This document shows positions 41,704 through 49,264 of a stretch of 64,000 bases of DNA, piece by piece (position 1 is the stretch's first letter; every line of letters begins with the position of its first letter). Under the pieces are notes generated by a model. That model saw only the letters and a list, made by a program, of their open reading frames with translations. It was not told the DNA's origin and did no database searches. The DNA is from Sphingomonas nostoxanthinifaciens. GTDB lineage: Bacteria > Pseudomonadota > Alphaproteobacteria > Sphingomonadales > Sphingomonadaceae. Made by a program: the position numbers and the translations under genes. The DNA lies in contig NZ_CP082839.1 in NCBI RefSeq assembly GCF_019930585.1, forward strand, positions 3,980,001 to 4,044,000, written 5' to 3'.

Positions 41704-42651
41704 TCACCAGACGTCGGGTAGCGCCGCTGCAACAGCTTTAAAAACCGGCGGCGGAACAGCATTCCCTATTACTCGGTAACGCGAAGCAATTCCTTGTGTT
41801 TCAGGGAAACGGAGATCCCCGAAACCCTGTAGGCGGGCCGCCTCACGATAGGAAATCCGCCGAGCAGGAGCATCGCTTTCAAAGATCCACTTGTCTGTAT
41901 GCACCCGCAAAAGCTTTGGGCTAGACGGGTGAAGCGGCGCGTGTCGGCTACTCGCGACTATCGTTTTGCTTTGCTCGTCCCAGCCACGATATCGATTTCG
42001 CGAAAGATAATACCAGTGGAAAGGCTGTACATCTATCTCGCCCTCGGGCCACGCCGGAAGATCCCCAATCGCATCTTTTATAGTCGGGCACTGAGGCAGA
42101 CTTGATGGTTCTTCCCCAGGAAGTCGATGAGTTGGATGGGGAAACTCATATGTTTCTCCGAGGTCGCTACGGATTCCAACAAAAAATAGTCGCCGTCGCT
42201 CCTGCGCCACCCCAAAGTGGCGTGCATCGAGGATTGCCGAGCGAACACGATATCCGCTTGTTCTAAATCTGACGACTTGGTTCTGGAACAAATGGAAATT
42301 GTCCTCGCGCACCATGCCCGACACATTCTCTACGACAAAAGCTTTCGGCTTTATTAGTCGCAAGGCCCGCACAAATTCCCGATAAAGGAAATTTATATTT
42401 CGGTCAGGTTGGCGCACCCCCGCCTGGCTAAAGCCTTGGCATGGATAGCAACCGATCAATAGATCTGCCGATGGAAAATGCTTAATTTGCCGGATGTCTT
42501 TGAGAACGTACTCGGTTCCACCAAAATTCTCCGTGTAGAGATCCCGAGCATAGGCGAGTACGTCATTCGCCATTAGGACGTCAAAGCCGGCGGCGCGCAA
42601 ACCGTCATCGGAACCGCCACATCCTGAAAATAATGATACAGCTGTTGGCAT
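41704..42651 (-). CDS. DNA cytosine-C5 methyltransferase (cargo module)
   Basis: A 315-residue C5-methyltransferase: motif I SLFSGCGGSDDGLRAAGFDV, motif IV YPCQGFSQ with catalytic Cys71, motif VI FVVENVSG (108-112), motif VIII QERRRLFFVG and motif X at the end (YRVIGNAVPPPVFKAV). The short target-recognition part lies at about 190-250. It is the last gene of a leftward trio with a nuclease-like and a ParB-like gene, 50 bp after the former, and its base composition is more AT-rich than the phage. It converges with int. As methylase of a restriction-modification system it would protect the lysogen's DNA. Confidence 0.88.
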   Translation of the reverse strand: MPTAVSLFSGCGGSDDGLRAAGFDVLMANDVLAYARDLYTENFGGTEYVLKDIRQIKHFPSADLLIGCYPCQGFSQAGVRQPDRNINFLYREFVRALRLIKPKAFVVENVSGMVREDNFHLFQNQVVRFRTSGYRVRSAILDARHFGVAQERRRLFFVGIRSDLGETYEFPHPTHRLPGEEPSSLPQCPTIKDAIGDLPAWPEGEIDVQPFHWYYLSRNRYRGWDEQSKTIVASSRHAPLHPSSPKLLRVHTDKWIFESDAPARRISYREAARLQGFGDLRFPETQGIASRYRVIGNAVPPPVFKAVAAALPDVW

Positions 42652-42701
42652 TTTTACCCCTCAAGGCTCTCCTTATAGAACCGGTGGCATAAGCCAATGA
42701 T

Positions 42702-43655
42702 CTAAGCGGCAGCCGATGTGACGAGCAGTGCCATCGTTTCGAACAACGGCTGAAGCGCCACCACCCGCGGATCGAGGCTTGCTTCATGAGCAAACAGGGC
42801 GAGCCGGGCGCGGTCCAAGGTCCAACCCGCCTCTTTATGCGCAGCCATAAAATTACCGTCGGACATCATAAACGGGGTCGAAAAGCATCGGATGAACGGC
42901 ACCTCCGTCACGGGGCGCATCCATCCTTCCAGCGGTTCAACGCGTAGATCATTGAATTTGGTCGGCCAGTCGTTCCCACACGCACATTGACCAACCACGT
43001 ATAGTTGGCCAATGCGATTATCGACAGATGGCCTCCAGATGACAAAGTCCAACCCGCCGTCTCCACCGATGCCCGGTTTCGGTGGATACCGCGGGTCAGG
43101 ATCCCAACGCCATTCCCGACCGCCGGCCGATATCTCGCTGAGCTTCAATATGCACTGTCTGAACGTCGTTCCATTCGCTTTCTCGCGCGGATGCCCGGTG
43201 TGCAAATGCTGCCAGTTATCGCCGAGATGCAGCTGGATCAGCAATGCAACGACACGCTCGAATGACCTAGGCAATTGAACAAATGGTTTTTTCGTCAAGC
43301 TGGGCGTCATACAGATCGACAAAAGATATTCATAAAACTTGTTATTTGTCGGCGTGTACGTCAACGTACCGCCGGTTAGACTAAAGGGATAAGCCCCTTT
43401 TAGCAGGAGCGCACGTCTCTGCAATTCATTCGTGACGGCACCAACCTCATCATCGAGCGCTACATCCTGCGCGCTCCAATGTTGGCCTCCTTCGTCGCCA
43501 GTCTCCAAATCTTCCAGTTCACCGGAAAGCACCTCGTCGTAAACCCCAGCGTCGGCTACAGCCGAGCCGGTCAAGATCGCTTGCGATTCCGTCTGATCCG
43601 CATTTGTCATTACGCGCTGAAGTTCATGGCGCACACTAAAGATGTCGTTAGTCAT
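42702..43655 (-). CDS. Putative restriction endonuclease of the cargo module
   Basis: A 317-residue protein without a sure match. At 196-226 the sequence IGGDGGLDFVIWRP...GQLYVVGQCACG resembles the core of PD-(D/E)XK nucleases (Asp203, then Gln223 in a beta strand), but the lysine normally following the Gln (QxK) is Ala here; Lys233 further on may replace it. The N-terminal 75 residues are acidic; 77-170 helical. Gene overlap with ParB-like gene is 8 bp. Because it stands between a C5 methyltransferase and a ParB-like protein, a restriction role is plausible. Confidence 0.55.
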   Translation of the reverse strand: MTNDIFSVRHELQRVMTNADQTESQAILTGSAVADAGVYDEVLSGELEDLETGDEGGQHWSAQDVALDDEVGAVTNELQRRALLLKGAYPFSLTGGTLTYTPTNNKFYEYLLSICMTPSLTKKPFVQLPRSFERVVALLIQLHLGDNWQHLHTGHPREKANGTTFRQCILKLSEISAGGREWRWDPDPRYPPKPGIGGDGGLDFVIWRPSVDNRIGQLYVVGQCACGNDWPTKFNDLRVEPLEGWMRPVTEVPFIRCFSTPFMMSDGNFMAAHKEAGWTLDRARLALFAHEASLDPRVVALQPLFETMALLVTSAAA

Positions 43656-44817
43656 CCGCAGGATTCACTATTGTGCGGAGCTGATTTTCTATGGCTTGTG
43701 CAGTTCGCCGCGCTGCGACAGCGGCCGGGGTATGTGAAATGGCAACGTCTTCCGCTACCGGCTGCTCTGATAAGCCAGAAAGTATCTCGCCTTGGATCCG
43801 GCGGATCTCAGCAAAACCCTGTCGCAAGCGTTCGTCAATTGGACGCGACACCCTGGTAATTGCTTCAACGGACATGCCCTGCTCAAGCAAGGCAACCTTG
43901 TCTGGGCTAGCTAGCACGGCAGCCAAATCGCCGAGTTGCCGCGAGTCGGAGACGGCGGAATTCTGGCCCCTACTATTGTCTCCGAACATCGCTCTGCACA
44001 AAAGCCCGGCGTTATCAAGCCGTTCCGCGGGTACTGGATCAGGTACTGGCGCACCTTCCGGAAGCGAAAGAAAGACCCGAGTGGTTAGGTAACCTAGTAT
44101 GGTGTACACCCAAGAAAATGGATACGCAGTCACACTGCCTCGGCCCGAGCGGACACTGTTTTTTGGACTGAACTTTCCTGCTCGCTCTACCTGATTTATA
44201 AAATAGTAGCCTTCCAGGAGACGGGATACGGTCTGATTACGGTCTCCCACCATCTGTGAGACCTCGGACACCGAAAGCGAGGCCGTGCGTACTACTTCAG
44301 CTACCCAAGCGGCCTTGGCATAGCTATCCCAAGGCGAAGAAGCGGAAATGTGCCGCACACCGAGATACGAAAGCAGCTCTCTCGTCTGCTCATGCTCTTC
44401 GAAAACAATAACCGGTATCGGATCGATCGGTTTTTTTCCGTGCGCCAGCCAAGTGCCTCTCGCTTGCTCGCCGAGCAGCGACTGATCGACGGCACGCGCA
44501 TCTCCAGCCAGTACTAGGCAAGCCGCCAGTCGTCGGTTGCCTTCCATGATCGTGATCCGCCCGCTGGCCTGGCGGCGACCGACCAAGGGCTCAGCTTGGA
44601 AGAAGCCGTTCACTGCCAGAGAGCTGAGCACATCTCCAACACCGAAGATCTGCACGATTCGGTTCAAAATGTCCCGCTGAGTAGCGTCCGAGCCGGAACG
44701 TCCCCCAAACCGCGGGTTGCTCGGATCGAGGTCCAGCCCAGTCAACGTGATCATGCTTGAGACCCGTTCCGGCGCGGGCGTCGGCGAGGGATTGATAGTT
44801 GAATTTGGCGCCGTCAT
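43648..44817 (-). CDS. ParB/Srx-like protein of the cargo module
   Basis: A 389-residue protein. Residues 22-130 look like the ParB N-terminal domain: LTGLDLDPSNPRFGGR, then the GxxRR box EGNRRLAACLVLAG (92-105). After it, a helical part (VSEVSQMVGDRNQTVSRLLE, a helix-turn-helix) as in ParB, then a C-terminal helical region of unknown type. ParB-fold proteins can bind CTP and DNA or act as nucleases or modification enzymes. It is first in the leftward trio, 199 bp from attR, probably with its own promoter in 44818-44950. Confidence 0.7.
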   Translation of the reverse strand: MTAPNSTINPSPTPAPERVSSMITLTGLDLDPSNPRFGGRSGSDATQRDILNRIVQIFGVGDVLSSLAVNGFFQAEPLVGRRQASGRITIMEGNRRLAACLVLAGDARAVDQSLLGEQARGTWLAHGKKPIDPIPVIVFEEHEQTRELLSYLGVRHISASSPWDSYAKAAWVAEVVRTASLSVSEVSQMVGDRNQTVSRLLEGYYFINQVERAGKFSPKNSVRSGRGSVTAYPFSWVYTILGYLTTRVFLSLPEGAPVPDPVPAERLDNAGLLCRAMFGDNSRGQNSAVSDSRQLGDLAAVLASPDKVALLEQGMSVEAITRVSRPIDERLRQGFAEIRRIQGEILSGLSEQPVAEDVAISHTPAAVAARRTAQAIENQLRTIVNPADD

Positions 44818-44962
44818 TGGCGATCCGTAGCGTGATCAGGGATCAGCCGCCACCCTTCCTGCACGAGGTGCAGCATCGCCTGAAAGCGCTCAACCTCTGG
44901 AGACGCAGCGCGAGGTTGACGACTCCCTATGCAAGGTGGCAGTTTGGCCTTGAAGCAGATCT

Positions 44963-44982
44963 TGTAAAATGGACTGTAAAAT
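44963..44982 (+). repeat. Candidate right arm-type integrase sites (TGTAAAAT x2)
   Basis: TGTAAAAT at 44963-44970 and 44975-44982, 12 bp apart, in the same orientation as the two at the left end. They lie 35-54 bp from attR. They may also serve as -10 hexamers (TAAAAT) of a promoter for the downstream tRNA, with TTGAAG at 44950. The remaining 44818-44962 has no gene. Confidence 0.45.
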
Positions 44983-45016
44983 GACGCAGCGGCCTCTCCG
45001 CTAAGTCATTGGAAAT

Positions 45017-45056
45017 GCGGGTATAGCTCAATGGTAGAGCGGTAGCCTTCCAAGCT
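45017..45056 (+). other. attR: core repeat within tRNA-Gly
   Basis: The first 40 nt of the intact tRNA gene, identical to 1623-1662. In attR the DNA upstream of the crossover is phage-derived and the DNA downstream host-derived, so part or all of the 5' half of this tRNA came with the phage. Confidence 0.88.
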
Positions 45057-45090
45057 TCATACGCGGGTTCGATTCCCGCTACCCGCTCCA
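45017..45090 (+). tRNA. tRNA-Gly(UCC)
   Basis: A complete 74-nt cloverleaf with encoded CCA: acceptor GCGGGTA pairs with TACCCGC, D-stem GCTC/GAGC, anticodon loop CTTCCAA (anticodon TCC), T-arm GCGGG-TTCGATT-CCCGC, discriminator T, CCA. The anticodon stem GTAGC/GCTTC has one U-U mismatch at the second pair. It reads GGA and GGG codons. Phage DNA lies immediately upstream; ssrA follows. Confidence 0.95.
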
Positions 45091-45139
45091 CCCCCGACAC
45101 GCTGCGCGCGACCCTTCCCTTCCCTGAACCAAGCACCTA

Positions 45140-45420
45140 TATCGGCCCTGCCGGGTTGGCCCGGATATGGCGATAAAGTGCATGATGTTTGGCGCAGCGG
45201 ACCCGGGGGCGGTACCCGGCGGCTCCACCAAAACCCGCTCTTCGGGGCGGGCTTTGACGGGGCCGAACTAGGATCGACGTGTGTACGGGCTTCTTGTTTT
45301 CGCCCGGGCTGAGTAACCCGTTCAAGGCTCAAAACCACAAGTGCCAACGACAACGAGGCGCTCGCGATTGCCGCGTAATCAAGGCCTAACGGCTTAGATT
45401 ACAAGGCTTGAACGCGGTTC
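45140..45420 (+). ncRNA. ssrA: tmRNA, circularly permuted two-piece form
   Basis: The acceptor piece ends CGGCTCCACCA (45220-45230). After a short intervening segment the coding piece begins GGGGCCG (45259-45265), which pairs with CGGCTCC over seven positions including one G-U. The tag frame GCC...TAA at 45343-45378 encodes ANDNEALAIAA, typical of sphingomonads, preceded by AACCACAAGT. This is the permuted alphaproteobacterial gene order. tmRNA with SmpB rescues stalled ribosomes and tags products for proteolysis. Outer boundaries are approximate; I could not fold the molecule. Confidence 0.88.
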
Positions 45421-45778
45421 GGGCCGCACCGGGCAACAGAAGCGGATTCCGGCGGTACGGGGAGCACCGAGCAACAGAAGCTCCCCACTTTCCTCGATCA
45501 TGCGACTATGGCGCGGCGACAGAGCGCGTCCCTTTTCGTCATGCCCGACATGTTCCGGCATCCACCCATCTGCACGCGCGGCATCTGCGGCGACGTGGAC
45601 CCCGGAACAAGTCCGGGGTGACCGGGCTATGGGCGCGCGCGCTGCGGAGGCCACACAACGATCGTCATTCCCGCGCAGACGGGAATCCATTGAGCGCGGC
45701 GGCGCCTGGATCGTGAAAGCTGGCACGAATAGATTCCCGCCTTCGCGGGAATGACGAAGCTATAAGTGGGCGAGGCCC
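45421..45778. repeat. Intergenic region with REP-like palindromes and a short direct repeat
   Basis: It holds a direct repeat with core CAACAGAAGC (about 45428 and 45470), a hairpin GACCCCGGA...TCCGGGGT (45598-45620), and two copies of the GTCATTCCCGC...GCGGGAATC palindrome (about 45663-45688 and 45732-45754, inverse orientation). Such palindromes recur through sphingomonad genomes. No gene seen. Confidence 0.65.
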
Positions 45779-46336
45779 TCAGGCCGGGAGGGGCTGGCCC
45801 TCGGCCTTCTTGCGGTTGTGCGCGTCGATCGCTTCCAGCACGATCTGGCGGGCCTCTTCCGCATCGCCCCAATTGCCGATGCGCACCCACTTCTCGGATT
45901 CGAGATCCTTATAGTGGGTGAAGAAATGCTCGATCTGCGCCATCACGATCGACGGCAGATCGGTGCGCTCGCCGACATCGGCATAATAAGGGAAGGTGGT
46001 GTCGACCGGCACGCAGACCAGTTTCTCGTCGCCGCCGGCCTCGTCTTCCAGCTTCAGCACCGCGATCGGGCGGGCGCGCACGACGCAGCCCGGAATGAAC
46101 GGCGAGCGGGCGATCACCAGCGCGTCGAGCGGATCGCCGTCGGGCGAGAGCGTGTGCGGCACGAAGCCGTAATTGGCGGGGTAGCGCATCGGCGTGTGCA
46201 GGATGCGATCGACGAACAATGCGCCCGACGCCTTGTCGAACTCATATTTGACCGGCTCTCCACCGACCGGAACCTCGATGACGACATTGAGGTCGAAGGG
46301 CGGATTCTTGCCGACCGGCACGAGTTCGATGTTCAT
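45779..46336 (-). CDS. ppa: Inorganic pyrophosphatase
   Basis: The ATG at 46336 (MNIELVPVGKNPPFDLNVVI) starts a 185-residue family I pyrophosphatase hydrolysing pyrophosphate to phosphate with Mg2+. Typical parts are KYEFDKASGALFVDRIL, YPANYGFVPHTLSPDGDPLD with the metal-binding Asp residues (signature DGDPLD), and KDLE near the end. Cytosolic and essential in most bacteria. The open frame continues upstream but without family similarity. Confidence 0.95.
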   Translation of the reverse strand: MNIELVPVGKNPPFDLNVVIEVPVGGEPVKYEFDKASGALFVDRILHTPMRYPANYGFVPHTLSPDGDPLDALVIARSPFIPGCVVRARPIAVLKLEDEAGGDEKLVCVPVDTTFPYYADVGERTDLPSIVMAQIEHFFTHYKDLESEKWVRIGNWGDAEEARQIVLEAIDAHNRKKAEGQPLPA

Positions 46337-46395
46337 GCCGCCTCGATATAATGTCCGACATGGCCGCGCAAGCCGCTGCCGCATGTGCGAAAAGG

Positions 46396-47103
46396 TTAAC
46401 CCGGCTCCTCGCCGCCATATTTCAGTTCGAGATAGCGCCCCTGGGTGGCCAGCTTCTGCAGATCGCCCGCCGCCAGATCGGCGCTGATCCGCGCGAGTTG
46501 CTCGTCGACCACGCCGAGCCCGTCGGCAAGCTGGCGGTCGGGCGGCGGCCCGTCGCGCGCACCGCCGCGCAGCGCGGTCGGCACGCGCCGATAGCCCTCG
46601 ATCAGTTCGGGCAGTTCGATGCTCAGCAGCTTGCGCACCTCGGCGGCGACGGGTTCGCGCGCATCGAGCGCGACGAGCTGCGGCGCCAGCGCCTCCAGTC
46701 GCACGCCGATGCCGTCGACCAGCCGCGCCGCCGGTGCGGGCAAAGCCGCGCGCTGGTCCTGCAGCCACGCCTCGGTCCGCTGCGGCAGCAACGGCAGGTC
46801 GCTCTGCGCCAGCGTCTGCGGCGTTTCGGCGGGCGTGCGCGACAGCAGCAGGATCGCCACCCACGCCACCGCCATCGCCACTAACGCAGCGAGGAAACCG
46901 AACTGGCCGATCGGGCCCACCAGCAGCCCCCACAGGATCGCCACCGCGATCACCGCTGCCATCGCCGCCGCCAGCCGCCGCGCCGTCTTCATGCGCGCGG
47001 TGAAGCGGCGCTGGCGCGCGCGGGCCGCCAGCCGCCGCCCCTCGGGCGAGACGCGTTGCAGCAGGGCCTCGGCATCGGCCACGATCCGGGAGGGGTCGGC
47101 CAT
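46396..47103 (-). CDS. Membrane protein, XpaC-like partner of TelA
   Basis: A 235-residue protein with a basic N-terminal 40 residues, two membrane spans (about 44-63, AAAMAAVIAVAILWGLLVG, and 67-88, FLAALVAMAVAWVAILLL), and a helical soluble part with LLSIELPELIEGYRRVP. In other bacteria telA often stands with xpaC-like genes of this layout. The start overlaps the telA stop (ATGA), so they are translated together. Confidence 0.65.
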   Translation of the reverse strand: MADPSRIVADAEALLQRVSPEGRRLAARARQRRFTARMKTARRLAAAMAAVIAVAILWGLLVGPIGQFGFLAALVAMAVAWVAILLLSRTPAETPQTLAQSDLPLLPQRTEAWLQDQRAALPAPAARLVDGIGVRLEALAPQLVALDAREPVAAEVRKLLSIELPELIEGYRRVPTALRGGARDGPPPDRQLADGLGVVDEQLARISADLAAGDLQKLATQGRYLELKYGGEEPG

Positions 47104-48311
47104 CAGACCGGCTTGAACGGATCTTCGGGCGCGCTCGTCCCGCCGGCGAGGCGCGCCTGCGCCGCCCCCTCGGCGCGGGCGATGTAGCCGCGCGACTTCT
47201 CGACCTCGCTCGAAAGGCTGTCGACCGTCTGCTTCATCGAATCGAGCGCCTTCAGCTTGAACGTGTCGACCGCGTCCATCGTGTCGTAGATGTTCTGGAA
47301 CGCACGGCGCAGCGTCTCCAGCGGAATGGTCGAGGCGGCCGCTTGCTCGTGAATCTGCGCGGTCTGGGTGCGCAGCAGGTTGCCGGTCGAATCGATGATG
47401 TTGGCGGTCGTCGTGTTGAGCGCGGTGATCTGCTGCAGCACCAGTTTCTGGTTGGTCAGCGCCTGCGCGACCGTCACGGCGGTGCGCAACGCCGCGACGG
47501 TGGTGGTCGATGCGCGATCGACCCCCTTCACCAGCTCGACATTGTTCTTCTTGACCAGATCGAGCGCGAGATAGCCCTGCACCGACACCGCCATCTGCGT
47601 CAGCAGATCCTGGCTGCGCTGGCGGATGTAGAACAAAGCGCTCTCGCGGATCGCCTTGGCCTTGGCGGGATCGCTCCCTTCCAGCTCCAGCGCCTTGCCC
47701 TCCAGCCGCGCGTCGAGCGCCTTGGAGACGTGGATCATCTGCTCCAGCCGGCCCATCGCCGCCCACAAAGTCTGCCGCTCGACGTCGATCGCGGCATTGT
47801 CCTTGATGAGCTCGTCCTTGCCGTTGGCGAGGCTCGACAGGATCGAGGCGATGTGGGTCTGCGCCGACTTGTAGCTGTCGAAATAGTTGCGCATTTTGTT
47901 GCCGAACGGGATCATGCCGAACAATTTCTTCGGCGCGGTCAGGCCGCCGCGCTTGCCGGGATCGAGATCCTCGATCGTGCGGCGCAGCGCGGCCAAATCG
48001 GCGCCGACGCCGGTCTCGCTGTCCATCGCCCGCACCGGCCGATCGAGGAAGCGGTTGGACTGTCCGGCGGCCTCGGCGATCTCGCGTCGGCCCATATTGC
48101 CGATCTGGTCGACCTTCTTGCCGAATTCGGGGCTGTTGGCGTCGAGCGCGGCCAGCTCCTCGACGAAGGCGTCGGCCTTGGCATCGAGCGCGCTCTGCTG
48201 CTCCTCCTTCAGCGGCACCAGCCCGGCCGCCCGCGATGTCGCGACCGGAGCCACCGGCGCCGGCGGGGTGAGCACCAGATCGGACTGAGTGTCGGTCGTG
48301 GTCGTGGCCAA
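47103..48311 (-). CDS. Toxic anion resistance protein TelA family
   Basis: A 402-residue helical protein of the TelA/KlaA family. The TTG at 48311 has GGAG 7 nt upstream and fits the N-terminal length; a longer open frame lacks such a site. Typical are DPGKRGGLTAPKKLFGMIPFG, RQTLWAAMGRLEQMI and a final coiled-coil region. The family is linked to tellurite and other envelope stresses; the mechanism is unknown. Coupled to the membrane protein gene downstream. Confidence 0.85.
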   Translation of the reverse strand: MATTTTDTQSDLVLTPPAPVAPVATSRAAGLVPLKEEQQSALDAKADAFVEELAALDANSPEFGKKVDQIGNMGRREIAEAAGQSNRFLDRPVRAMDSETGVGADLAALRRTIEDLDPGKRGGLTAPKKLFGMIPFGNKMRNYFDSYKSAQTHIASILSSLANGKDELIKDNAAIDVERQTLWAAMGRLEQMIHVSKALDARLEGKALELEGSDPAKAKAIRESALFYIRQRSQDLLTQMAVSVQGYLALDLVKKNNVELVKGVDRASTTTVAALRTAVTVAQALTNQKLVLQQITALNTTTANIIDSTGNLLRTQTAQIHEQAAASTIPLETLRRAFQNIYDTMDAVDTFKLKALDSMKQTVDSLSSEVEKSRGYIARAEGAAQARLAGGTSAPEDPFKPV

Positions 48312-48553
48312 GTCTCGTCTCCAGCGGTCGCCGGCAAAGATGGCGCGAACCGCTGTCTTATTCAAGCGAGACAGTCCGCCGCACAAACGTGGTTAACCGA
48401 TTCCGCGCTGCGGCAAATTTACACTGCGATGCGACGAACCGAGAAACCATAAGGAACAGGAGGGAGTTAGCGTGAGCGCAGGTTAACATTCATTAATCCG
48501 TGCACCCCCAGCACGGTCGATGGATGTGCCTTGCTGTCAGAGAAGGACACTTG

Positions 48554-49132
48554 ATGACGCGTTCCATGTACCTCGCCGCCCTCGCTACCGCCGCCACCCT
48601 CGCCGGCACGGCGCAGGCCAGCTCCATCAGCTATACCAATGGTGACACGATCGCATTCACCAGCGGTTCGGCCAGCATCAACGGTTCCTCCATCTATGCA
48701 CCGGTTTCGCAGACCGACGTCTTCACGTTCGATGCGACCGCCGGAAGCGTGTTTTCGGGCACGATCTCGACCCATCTGCTGCGCGCAGATGCCGACGATC
48801 CCTCGTCGATGGTCCTCTCGAACCTCGATTTCACCTCGGTCACCCTGACCAACCCGTCGGGCACGAGCACGTCTTACGCCATTCCGGGCGCCAGCCCCGA
48901 CGAGACGGTCGCGCTGCCGACCAGCGTTCTCGCCGCGGCCGGCCTGTACACGCTCTCGATCGCCTACAACGTCACCGCGGCGAGCGCAGCCAATTCGGCG
49001 ACGTACGATGGCGGCCTCCACCTCTCGACCGGTGCCGTGCCCGAAGTCGCCACCTGGGCGATGTTCGTGGTCGCGTTCGGCATGGTCGGCGGCAGCGTGC
49101 GTCGCCGCAAGACGGTCGTCGCCTTCGCCTGA
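48554..49132 (+). CDS. Exported protein with PEPxxWA-CTERM-like sorting tail
   Basis: A 192-residue protein with signal peptide (MTRSMYLAALATAATLAGTA, cut after QAS), a beta-rich domain of Ser/Thr-rich composition, and the tail VPEVATWAMFVVAFGMVGGS followed by RRRK: motif PEVATWA, one membrane span and basic end, as in PEPxxWA-CTERM proteins processed by an exosortase. Such proteins are surface-associated or linked to exopolysaccharide. Divergent from telA; the region 48312-48553 between should hold both promoters. A strong terminator follows. Confidence 0.8.
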   Translation: MTRSMYLAALATAATLAGTAQASSISYTNGDTIAFTSGSASINGSSIYAPVSQTDVFTFDATAGSVFSGTISTHLLRADADDPSSMVLSNLDFTSVTLTNPSGTSTSYAIPGASPDETVALPTSVLAAAGLYTLSIAYNVTAASAANSATYDGGLHLSTGAVPEVATWAMFVVAFGMVGGSVRRRKTVVAFA

Positions 49133-49159
49133 ACCAAGCCCCGATAACGGGCTGCGAAA

Positions 49160-49189
49160 GGCCGGCGGGACCACCCCGCCGGCCTTTTT
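49160..49189 (+). terminator. Rho-independent terminator
   Basis: GGCCGGCGGG-ACCAC-CCCGCCGGCC followed by TTTTT, 28 bp past the stop of the CTERM gene: a 10-bp perfect stem with a T-run. Confidence 0.92.
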
Positions 49190-49264
49190 GGCGCGTGTGG
49201 TTGCTGCGCTGCGGGGGATCGGCTAAGGCGCCGCGATCCATCGCTCCAGTATAAACGGAAACCC

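Larger units (their letters stand above)
1663..45016. mobile_element. Integrated tailed-phage prophage, about 43 kb, in tRNA-Gly
   Basis: The element lies between the two copies of a 40-bp tRNA-Gly repeat and holds a full set of phage modules: tyrosine integrase, CI/Cro-type switch, replication, packaging, head, neck, tail, lysis and cargo. All virion genes run leftwards; only the repressor, the integrase operon and three small left-end genes run rightwards. The terminase, gpW and lambda-type portal with a protease-capsid fusion and a long tape measure suggest a siphovirus. Two genes carry single-base frameshifts, but no essential module is missing, so induction is possible if the tail shift is a sequencing error or tolerated. 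Confidence 0.93.

Noticed and set aside
43648..44817. Chromosome or plasmid partition ParB
   Set aside because: No ParA ATPase gene adjacent and no parS-like cluster seen; gene lies in a cargo trio with a methyltransferase, so partition is unlikely.
45779..46933. Fusion of pyrophosphatase with an upstream domain
   Set aside because: The upstream part of the open frame is a shadow of the XpaC-like gene; the pyrophosphatase start at 46336 matches family length.
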